Below are positions 29,001 through 41,000 of a stretch of 64,000 bases of DNA, piece after piece; positions within the stretch are counted from its first letter, which is position 1; every line of letters begins with the position of its first letter. This DNA comes from Mactromeris polynyma. Its lineage: Eukaryota > Mollusca > Bivalvia > Venerida > Mactridae. The stretch is taken from NCBI GenBank assembly GCA_032209605.1, contig JASFXZ010000001.1:20912256-20976255 (forward strand). The letters run 5' to 3'. A program made the translations under genes and the position numbers. The notes under the pieces were generated by a model. That model did not search any database and was not told the origin of the DNA. It was given only the letters and a program-made list of their open reading frames with translations.

Positions 29001-32000
29001 CCTATTATCAATGTTTTGTATTACATAATGCTGTTAACATGTATATATCATAGAAAGCTCATAGGTAAGAATGGGCTTGCCCAACCATGTTGCCTCTTTA
29101 AATAAAGTCATTAATATTAGTACTGTTACAGTCGACTCTCGTTATGCCGAATTTTTCGGGACCAAAGAAAATAGTGCGTCTTAACAAAAATTCGACATAA
29201 ACGTTGGGAGGCCGTACTGGCAGTGTTTCGTGAGAAAGCCGAGTTCTACTCATTAAGAACGATGCGTTTAATAATATATACATATATGTGTGTGTATGAG
29301 TTGCCTCTTTTAATTTAAACAAGATTAAATCACTCATTTTGGCTTGTTTTAAAAACTCTTGGTTTGATTGCAGTTTTGAACAATTTGATCTGTTTGCATT
29401 TAATAGTCTAACATTTTGCAAACATGTACAAATCCTTCCATTACGTAAATAATCGATAATTAAATGTGGGAAAATACTGGTAAATCGTAAGTTTCATCTC
29501 AGTAATGTGTGAAAACATTGGTACCCCAGCAGGATACAATCTGACTGAAGGTGCGAACTTGTTAAGCGGTACTTCGAAAAAACATTATCGAAAACTTTGA
29601 GACAAAAATTCATATAAACCGACTAAGACAAAGAAGGATAAAATCGGGACTTTCGAAAAACTTGGAGGTGACGGAAAATTCATCATATATCTTAGAAGCT
29701 CACATGGATGACTGGGCTGACCTAACAGTGTTGCCTCGTCAAATACGTCATTATTATTATAAATGCAAAAAAAAATTCAGGAAAATTCAGCAACTAAATT
29801 TATTTCATAATAAAACCCACCTTATCGATGTATGGAACATATCAGAGGTAAGGGGAGTCACTGGAAGTCTACTATGATCCAAGATAAACTCTGTTATAAC
29901 ATCTGTACACATAGCTGCATCATCTTCACATGTTTGATTCTCCGTTATCTGGTAGCTAAAATATAGTCAAAGGGAGGCAACTCAAACATTTGCACGAAAA
30001 GCCATATCAATTACTTCCCTTGATAAACCTTATAATAATAATTTTTAACTTATTTTAGCAATAAATAAGTACAATACTGTTGTAAGTATCAAGTTGTGTA
30101 GGCAATTATTTCTTTTACCAAACAGGAAATAATCCACTCAATTCATGCAAACAGTTAAAGAGTTTTGTGCACAACTATTTTAAATGCTGTTGTACCAAAA
30201 CCCAGCCATAAGAGTTGTCCATAAAAATACCTTGACAGTGACTGTCAATGTTAAGTTAATGATACTTGAGTAATTAATGTACAAATAAAATATACTGATA
30301 TCTCAATAATAAGACCACCCAAGATTCTGAAGAAAGTTGCTCTAAGTCATGAAGTGGTCTTATTATCGAGCTGACCTCGTTTATTCGACACCCTTCTATC
30401 CGAATACTTGATATCATAAGAAATAAATATCAGATCCCTATGTATTGTCTTATTCAAATTAAATTGAAATGGGCTATTAGAAACCATGTTTAATTCGAAA
30501 TAACTTTAGGACTCGATGAATTCGAATGAACGAGGTCTGACTGTATTTGGACGAAAAATTGAAAACTGGTTTATGATACTAAGGTCTTATTGAGGTGGTC
30601 TTAATTTTAAGGTAGTCTTTAATGAGGTTTTACTGTATATTGCATATCAAATTAGAAGAAAATGAACGAATTTGAAAACCTATGTGGTTTGTGGAATCTA
30701 TGAAGTAGTTCATTATCAGGATCTTCCATTGTGTCCAGTAAAGGAATTCCACTTTCCATCACTGTAGCCTTCACTCCGTCTCTTCTCTCCAATGTTAACT
30801 GTAATATTCATGAATTCATTTATAGATATATTGCACAAAATGATAAATATACTTAAATTTATGCTATAACAATTGTTCAAAGAATTAATATGAGGCATGA
30901 TAAAGCATATCAAATAATAGTGATAAAATCATTTCTTGCATACCAGACCGGAATTTTACACATTTACACCGTTCCTTGAAAATTCTATCTTACCCCCCTC
31001 CCCCCCTGGAAAGGATGAGTCTCGTGCTAATGACATCACGTAACAGCAACTATTACGTGGAATGAACTTATAAAACAACCTGTTGCTATTAGCAAAAAGT
31101 CATTTCAAAGTTTTCTTTAATCACACCCTTTATAAAATGGTATGCAAGATAAAGAATCGTTAGCTTCGTGTGTGGATGGAAATATCTGACTGTCGGGTAA
31201 ATGTTTGGCTGGTACAGAACAGTAACCCTGGCACAGGATATATCTATCTACAGAGGAACCCAGCGAAAGATTCTTTTAGTCCATAATGAGAACTCATGTG
31301 TCTCTCAAAAAGAATGGTAGTATATACAATGTAGTCATATTTACTTGAAAACGGTTGTAAACGAACTGAAGCGGTCAGCCAACGAAAACATGTTTAGCTA
31401 AAGATTAACCAATAGACATTGTGTATACAATAACGGTATAAGGGTTGGCTGCTCAACCCAGATGTTGTGGGTTTGAAACCTTGAAAAGTCATGACCACAT
31501 CTTCTTAGAAAACAGAAAGTGGCTTTTCCAGGTAGGGCTGAAATGATTAACTGAAGTTCGATTATTTCGATTATTTTTTCTCACAGTTTGGTTTGGTACT
31601 ATCCTCCAAATATTCGGTTCCGGACCCCTAATCCCCCCTCTGGAACCAGACATGCACCCCATGACCAATCATTAGATAAGACTCATATATACCCTCTTCA
31701 AACTTGTTTTCTGGGGGGGGAGGGTGGAATAATATCAGACAAGCTTACAAGGTAAACATACCTTTGTAACCATGACATCAGCGTTTTCAGGCAAGTCTTC
31801 TGAATGAAGAGAAAAACAATCGAGGACACTGTACAGATGTTCACATAGCAGACGGAGACATTGATAACTCCAATATGACTTCAATTCAGTATCTATGGTA
31901 ACCGCTGATCTAACTCTGGCAATCAACCAAACATCTTTATCCTATTAAACAAATATTTGTCATATGTATTATTTTCTTATATTATTTTTCAGAATGCAAC

Positions 32001-35000
32001 CATTAGAAATAGAGAAGGAGATTATCTAATTGGTATCACTGTAAACATATGTTTATGCATTACTAGAGTAATGACAATGTCATAAATGAGATTATAAGTA
32101 TTTTTTAAATATTTTTTACCAAAACTGAATTAATTTTACCAGACATTTTCAAATGGTAAGACATGGTGATCATGGCAAGATTATCAGAGACAAGGGCCCA
32201 TATTTTACTTACATTTTAAGCCTGAATTTGAGACTTAGTCTTAAACATGTTTCAAAATGATTGAACAAGAAATCACTCCCAAAAATTGCTACTATTGCCA
32301 TTGAACCATTCATACATTTGTACCAGTTTTCTTGATGCAACCGTTCTCGTGAATGTGATTTTTTTTATCTAAGTGCATCGAAATAAAAGCTTAAGTCTCA
32401 GACTGTAATTTGAGACTGAAGTCTGAATTGTTTTTTGTGAATACAGACCCAGATACTTAAAAATATGTTGGAATGAAATAACACAATATATGTGAGATAA
32501 TAAAATATCTATTGTACCTGAAACTTATTCATCAGTGTGGCTTTGTTTAGATTAGTAACAGAATTATCTGCTATTCTTGAGAACCACTCCAGTACTGGCT
32601 TTGTCTGAAAAACAAGAAATATATTGGAGTGAAAGAGAATCATTACTCCAAACATCCACTAAAATTGATGCTTAAAGTACAACAAAATAGCAATCACTGG
32701 ATGTGGTCAGGACTCCTGTAATAAAGGTTTAAAATGATGAAGGAGTAAGCCAAAACGTAGGTGCGATAAATTTACAAAAGATGATGTTTACGTGTTGTTG
32801 ACAAATCCATTATGTCAATACTGCCAGCAATACTGCTTTGCCATAAGAAACAAGTGCTCTTAATATTAACAACAAATTTTTATTGATGATTTAATATCTG
32901 CACAGAATGCTCCTTACATTATTTTTGAAATATATGATACTCGTTGTGAAAATCCGTGAATTTATATGAAACTTACTGCGAGCCTGTAAAGAAACTACAC
33001 TTCTACACTTGCTATCTGCAATTTTTTTAATGCTGTTCATGCAAAAACTCTACATAAAAAAACTGATAATTTTTTATATGCATTAAAAGAGTGATCTTTT
33101 CAGCTGAATATTTTACAATTCCCGTTTTTTACAAAAATGAATAAATCCCTGTCATTGGGGCCAAATATGGCACATATCACCAAACCAAAATAGTAACTTT
33201 CATCCCCATTCAAATTCAATTTTACCATTAGAGCCAAAATTAACAACTGGAAATATATTATTTTATCAGAAAAATATGATTTTCTGACATGCTATAATAT
33301 CCACATATGTAGGATTTTGTGTAATCAACTTTCAGTGAGATTTGAATCTGTGTGAATCTGAGAATTGAGTGCAAGCAACGAGTGCAGAGAAACACATATT
33401 GTCCCGGGCCAAGGAGAAAATGGGTACCTGTATAACTCCGTGATAATCCATTCTGACATATCTCTGGAAATTTTTCTGACTGGATTCACTCAAGCACTCT
33501 GCAGTATCCATCCAACCGAGACCCCTAAATGCAGCAACTGTTGGAAACCCTCGGATATTATGGCGCCGACACAGAACAGGCTCAGCTGTGCAGTTTATGT
33601 AGTACATAGAACCTCCATCTAAATGAAACAATATCAAGAATCAATTCTAAAAAAAGCTTACAAACGACCACAAATTGATAATCATACAAAATTACACATT
33701 ATGTCAAACACTTCTCTGGAATTTAAGGACCGTCAGATCAACAGCTGTTGTACTGTAGATAAGAAATTGCCGTTTATCAAAAAAGGTTACAAGTTTAAGG
33801 TCCAAGGAAACCGACTACCTAAGTAACCTATAACAGCGTATAAGAGAAAAATTAATGATTGAATTAAAAATCTCTTGGTGATATATGAGCATTAGATACC
33901 AGATACATGTGTAACAATTCTTGGAAACTTGACCTGTATTTTATTATCCAATGCTTATGTGCCAATTTGAATTGAATCCATCCATCCTTTCATGAGTTAA
34001 AGATCAGTTTGTTTTCCAGATTTTTTCTCACGGGCGGACATACAGGTGTTACACTTTATGTCCATTCGCCATTCTTTGACGGGGGCATTATAAAGAATCA
34101 AACTTTATATAATTTGCCATGCAAGCCCTCAAGTAACCTTTCACATTTGACTTACAGAGACACCTATTTTATGATCCAATATTTTATAGTCGTCGTCTCT
34201 TATATAAAGGACAGTGACTAGGGACAAGAAATTTGCCACTAAACATGTCAACAATTATTCTTTAAAATACCTATATGCAAGACGGCATCTCTTATATTCC
34301 TGAATGTTTCATTTTTCCTGCGACAATTTCCACATTCAGCCATGATGAACACAACCTGCAAGATAAGTTATAATACATTATTTGAGTTTTTATCATTTAC
34401 CATACCAAGTCTTATTTCATCGTGTCGCAAAACTAAGCAGTAAGAACGCAAGTATGAATACATTAAGGCGATATATACCCTAGAAAATAGCCATATTTGT
34501 TTATAAGCGATATTTTGGAAACTACACGATATAGCAAGATGAAATGTATACTGTTTTATCGTTATACAGTCCTTCAACTAATACTGCCATAATTTTGTAA
34601 AAATGTTGAAAAACAATGAAGTTAATTGAGTTTTGGTACTGTCAAATTGTACTTGTCATGAGTTCTCTCCCTTTATCCCTTCTATAATATATGTACCGGT
34701 ATATAAAGTATTATATATAGATAGAGAATGCTAGAAGGGATAAAGGGAGAGAACTAGTGACAACCCCCTGTTGTAAAAACAGAATGGTTGTTTTTTCTTG
34801 TAAAAATCATTGTTTTTCCAAAATATTAAGACAGTCCTCATAACCAACCAATCAGAGGCTTCCGTTTTGAGGCTGGGTCCAAACCTAGAGTTATAAGCTT
34901 GTGCACAAGACTTGTGATGTGTCAGATACATTCTCTAGGCTTAGGGAAAAAAGAAACTAAATAATCATGAATAAACTTACCAGTGAAACCTTGGTTACCT

Positions 35001-38000
35001 CCCCTGCCCATTTCCCAGATTTATAGAATATATGCCTAGGAGCGTGAGATTTCTCGACAACATCAGTCCACGTGTTCTGTGTCAATAACGGCAATGTATC
35101 ATGTGTCTCCAACTTTCTTTCTATAGTGTCTGTGTCAAACTGAATGCATAAATAAAATAGTGTTATCATAACAGGGGCCTTATTCACAAACATATTAAGA
35201 CTGAAACTCGGACATAGACTTAAAATTGGCAAAAAGTTATAGTAACCAGCTTTTCGTTCTCATTAAATCTGATCAGCTAATCTAAGATCTAATGGTCAAT
35301 AGTTGTTACTCTTTTGATCAGCAACAATACAAGAATTAAAACGATGCTCCAAACATCTAATTATTCGGAGGGAAGTTCCAAAACCTTTATAATTAGGACA
35401 GTCGATAGTTTTACGCTAAAACCCTTGATATGTGCAGATTGAGAGGGGGGGACTGGGGGTCCGGACCCCCCCCTGAGATTTTGGCAAAATAGGTTTGTCC
35501 ATATCTAATCATAGATCAAGAAGGGGTCCAAAATTCAAGGGCCTTGCTGTTTTTGTCCAAAATTAATGCATTGCATAACAAGACAGCGCATTGCATTGCA
35601 ACAATATAGGGACTCCATATGCTGACTAAGATCGGTTGCCTTACCAGGAGCTAGACCCCCGATCCCCCCCACGTAAATTGATGGATCTGCGCACATATAA
35701 AGCTTACTTACCAGATCATGGAGAGATTGTTTCACAGGCTCCACAGGTTTCACTTTTATAACAGCCGCAGGTTTCTTCAGTATTTTCTTCTTGACAACAG
35801 GTTTTCTAACAATGGGTGTATTATCTGTCATGTTATGTGACCATGCTGTACAGTAGGTACCCCTCGGTCCCTCTTGTGTATCACAATACTGAATGTGAAG
35901 ATAAAAGTGAAAATGATTGTTCCACATTTTACGGTTCAGGACAGAAGTGCTATATACATGTACATGTGTATATATAATAGTGTTGATCGGTGACAAACTA
36001 TGGCGAGCGTTTTAAGATCTTGATCGGCAACTTCATATTTGGCAAGTCAATAAAGTACTTTGGGCTGTGTAGGAAAAGTATAAATGAAAACTTGAGTTTT
36101 TACTGGTTATATGAACATATCGAAAGATGTAAAGATTAAAATTTAGTTAGCAGTTCATTCTCCTTTATTGTCAAGTTGCTAGTCAGATTCATTTGCATTT
36201 TGTAAAAAGCAACAGTTATATAACTGATTGTCTTATTATGTCAACCACTCGCATCGGTTAGGCCATCACTAAGTTGATAGTCACCAAAGCTTTGTTTATA
36301 TACCTGATCAAAGGACAGAACTCCCCATGGTTCACTATAAGAATGGATCCTGGTTTCATCAAGGATTTTCTTATCAAACATCTTCACATAATCATACATC
36401 AACCATGGGTAGGGACGTCTGATGTGTATATACTCTGACTTCAGGGTGCCTTTATCGTCTGAAACATCCACGTAATATTATGTTCATTTTTTCGTTCAAT
36501 TTTACCTAAACAAACTTGAAGACTATATTTCATATAGTTAAAACATCAATAAATATGCAGTATCAATGAAAGCACTAATAATGTTCTTCACTGTAAGTTT
36601 GTAATAACTTGCAGTATTTTAACAACCCAGGTTTTTACAAGTTTTGTCTGTGTGTAACATGAATAAACAAGATTTTTTGAAGCTGCAATACACTGCAGTT
36701 GTTCCTATTAAAGATGATAACGCCAATGTAGCAACATCACTGGATGAAGTCAGTCCAAACAGATTATGCTCAGATGGGCCAGATATATCTTTGAATTTCA
36801 ATCAACATGATATATAAGATTATGCTTGCAAAATTAAAAAAAACTTTAAATTTGTTCTGACTGCAGATTGCTCCCTGTCTGAATGCAATTTCACAAACCT
36901 CTCAAAGGAGATCTTCCATACAATCAGGATCTGGTCTTAACTTAAGCTCCCAATTAGCTAACTAATCCAATATTTATCTACTTGTGTATTAATACCTTTA
37001 ACTGTCCAGAGTTCAGCAGAAAATATATTGTTTAGTCAACTGCAGCTTGACTTTCACTGAACAAAAATATGTGATGGTGTAATAAATGCACCTCGGTTTT
37101 TGTATACATCATATAATAATGTAATATATACAATATATCATATAATATATAAACAGTTACCTTGGTAAAACAAAGATAGGAATGGAATTTGTTTCATAGC
37201 TCCAGATCTTAGATGCCTCATTGCCACTGAAATACAATATACACTACTTAGATGTAGTATTGTCCTATACATCGATTGTGAATATTTTACTGATACATGA
37301 ACATATCGAGGGTTCAGCGCAAGACTATACTAACTCTTCTTGCGCTGAACCTTCGATATATGCAGACCTATTTCAGCTAAATTATGAATAAAAGATTACT
37401 CTTATTTGAATACTCAAGAGTCTCCTTTTTTGAACTAGATATGTTCATAGGACACGGATGCCCAAGGTATGGACTTTTCAGTCGAAAAAGGGCCATAACT
37501 CCACCAAAAATTGTAAATCTAACTTGACCTGCATTTTACTTTATGTGTCACAGAAAGGGTCCAGAGGGCTTCCTTAGGCTCTCTTGTGGTTCCGGTTCTT
37601 ATGGTCTGGCCGATAGTAAAAACAACTATGAAGAATTAGCCTCATCAATGCATTAAAAATATAGCTAAGATTTGCACTCACGTTTCTTGGAAGAATCTTT
37701 AAATAGATCAACGAGTCCAAATCGAAGGTTGACATTATCAGCCCGATACTGTTCTACCGTAGCTTGATATGCATGAAGATAACCATGCACATCATGAGCC
37801 CAGTGAGCATAGAAACATAACAACGCAGGTCTAAACTTCCACGATGGGTTGTTACTATCTCCATGCAGTAGACGTTCAAATGATTCCTGTCATAAAGAAA
37901 TACAAATAAATAGATTTGCTTTCATCCCTCAATGTCTAACAGTAACTAGATGTGTCCAACTGTCCACAGGACACGGATGACCCGCTATGGGGTTTTCAAG

Positions 38001-41000
38001 CATTTTTGATCGGCAAACTTTTAAAAAAAGGGCCATAACTCCTCCCGTGCAAACCCTGTAAACCACACTTATCGCATACCTGTGCTTGTTTCTACAATGC
38101 CAGCAATATCAAATGACACAGTGTGCATATAATATGCAAATGAGCGGAAAAACCAGATGCTCGCTTTATATCATTCATTCAAAATAAATTCAATACTAAT
38201 ACAACACTCCTCTATTTATCATACACGATATAGTCAAACTTTACACATCAATGCACAGCAAAATGACCACAAAGGGGACTTACTATATCCAGTATTGGAG
38301 CACCTACACTGTACGCTGCCATAAACACCTGTATCACATGTTTCTTGACTTCCTGTCCAGAGAGTACCGTGGAATCCTCATGCACTGTATCATTCACCAC
38401 TTAAAACAACAAATGAATTCATCAAATTAAAACCATGTTTGCACACATGTTGAAAGTCAATCCCTTTCAATCGATGATTGCTATCAAATTAGTAAAACAT
38501 TATGCTATCATCAACCAATGTACAGTATGCATTTCAAAATTGTGAACTCTTCAAAAATATTGATTCCATTAAATTTTCATACAAATGTATCAGAACATGT
38601 GTGACCTGTAAGTGAGAATAAATGCAACAATTTTCTATCAATAATGATCACTATAGACACATTTCCTGCTGCCTGGTAACAAGCACCTGCTGATACAGTA
38701 ATGTACATAAAAAATAAAAAAAGTCACTGTTTAAACAGCATAATCCTTAATATATGGTAGTTTCCACCTATAAAATTGACATTTCAAGTCATAAAAAGTT
38801 TGATATTGAAGTGATTCAAAACCAAAAGAAGTCTAGTTTAGATGTCAGAACAAAAGTAGAGATTTTTGAAAAATCATGCAGCATATTCTAAGTTATCATT
38901 TTGATTGTGAACAGAGAATGACAATAGGTTTCATCACATCAAGAAAGTTTTTTTAAATGTGTTTTCATGTCAGACAACGTCACATTCGACAGTTTAAGCC
39001 TTGAGTTATTCAGCGAAAGGGAAATATCGTCACAGAAGTTAGTAGCTAAATGTTCTATTTATAGCAAATTATGTCAAATTCAGCGAAATAAAAAATGTAT
39101 TCGTCAGTAATAATGACACTCCTTACCAAATATATGAAAACGTTTTTGAATAAATTTATTACATGAAATACATGTATATCATGCCGCTGATGATGTCATG
39201 AGGTTAATATTAATGAACATGTTACACAGAAGTTGTTTACCATGATTGTGCATAATTACAACAGCTGGGTACTTTGTAACACCATATCTCTGCTTCAATG
39301 ATCTGCAATGATAAGATACAGTGGAAACGCTTAATAATAATAAGACCACTCCACTATTAAGGACAATTCTTCAAGATATTAACACATGTATATAGATAGG
39401 ATAAATAAATTCTCTAATTAAAATAATTAGAGGTTGGTAGTCTTATTTTATATCCAAATATGCTAAGTTAGAATTTTGAGAAAATGGCATGCTAGTGCCT
39501 TCATAAAAACGTACTCTTAACATTGCATTGTTACTTTTCTTAAAGGTTTCATGGAACTGCAAAACCTGAGTTTGATACAGGTATTCCTATGCTGATGCTA
39601 ACTGGTCGAGGGTTAGAGAGCCCAACTCCTGATCCATAGGTCGTGAGTTCGAGCCCCAACATGCGATGAGTGGGGTTTGATCACAAACTTCACAATCCCT
39701 AAATTTGTTGTGAGTACTGGTTCAACGGGTAGCCAGGAAGCAGTCATCAAGAGTGATTAATATTTATATAAGTTGTAAGAACTTGTTTCACAATCAATGT
39801 AAAATAAATAAATTTAAACTAAAAAGAAGCAGGATTCTTACAAGAAGGGACAATAGTTGTAATACAAAGTCATTTTGTTGTGACAATAATAACATGTTGA
39901 TACTCACTTTACTTGTGGGGAATTTAAATGCACAGCCATTGCTTTACATGAGTCAGTCTCATCTGCTATCTGAAAATATGAAAAACTCAGATACTTTTTG
40001 TGCATCAGTAATGTGTCTAGAAACTAGGGGTGTCACAATATGACTAAAGCGTACCACAATATTGCAATATTTAACCACGTATTGCTATACATACCACAAT
40101 ATATTGCTTCATAAACGTAAGCTTTGTATGTAGATTTTTTTAACTCGAATGCTTTTTTCAACTCTAATCTCAATTCAATTAAAATGTGTTGCAACCAATT
40201 ATATAAATGTACCATACATGTTTCGAGGAACTAAGTTTATTTAAAGCATACATTTGACTAAACAAAGCAAAAAGACACGAGCAACTAAAACAGATTTGAG
40301 ATAATAGATAGTTCCCACTTTTACAATATTTTCCTCCCTTGTTCTGATATTGATAGGCAAATTTCCTTCAAGTTTATATGGAATATAATGTAAACGATGA
40401 TTATTCATTATGCTCATGTGGGCAGTTGGCTCAGTAAGTTGAAGAAAAAGTGGTTTTCACATGCAAATTATCTAGGTATTTTCTCAATTATCACATATTA
40501 GGAAATTACTCCTATAAGGGCTTATCAATTTTGCATATCAAAATGACTGATGATTAAGAACGAGGGAAGAAAAATTGTAGATGAGGGAACTATCTATATC
40601 CTGGTTTGACTGGGAAATTCTTGCAGACTTTTAAGCCATTATAATTGGACTAAAATCTTTAGGGACTTTAAAATTCAAACAATCTAGTTGATTTTTTAAC
40701 TTAGAAACAAAAGTTTGGAGACTGTTAACAGTGGAATATGTAACCATGGCAACTTACAGCATAGACCATGTCTTCTACTTCATGATGCCGGGGACCATCA
40801 GGAAATGCCACCAACAATATATGATACTTTCTCTGGGCTTCACTGATACGGTCCAAGGTAACCTCTGCACTTTGTTCTGCATACAGGCTTGTCTGAAATA
40901 TCAAATCATAAATTGATGATTAAGAGCAAAACTATTCTATCAGCTCCTTAAAAAATGAGTCTGAGTTAGAACAATTTTGCACCAAATACACGAAATATGA

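Noticed and set aside
33428..33618. Identification of gene 1 as QSOX (quiescin sulfhydryl oxidase)
   Set aside because: The thioredoxin-like exon is suggestive, but the rest of the protein has no ERV/ALR FAD domain.
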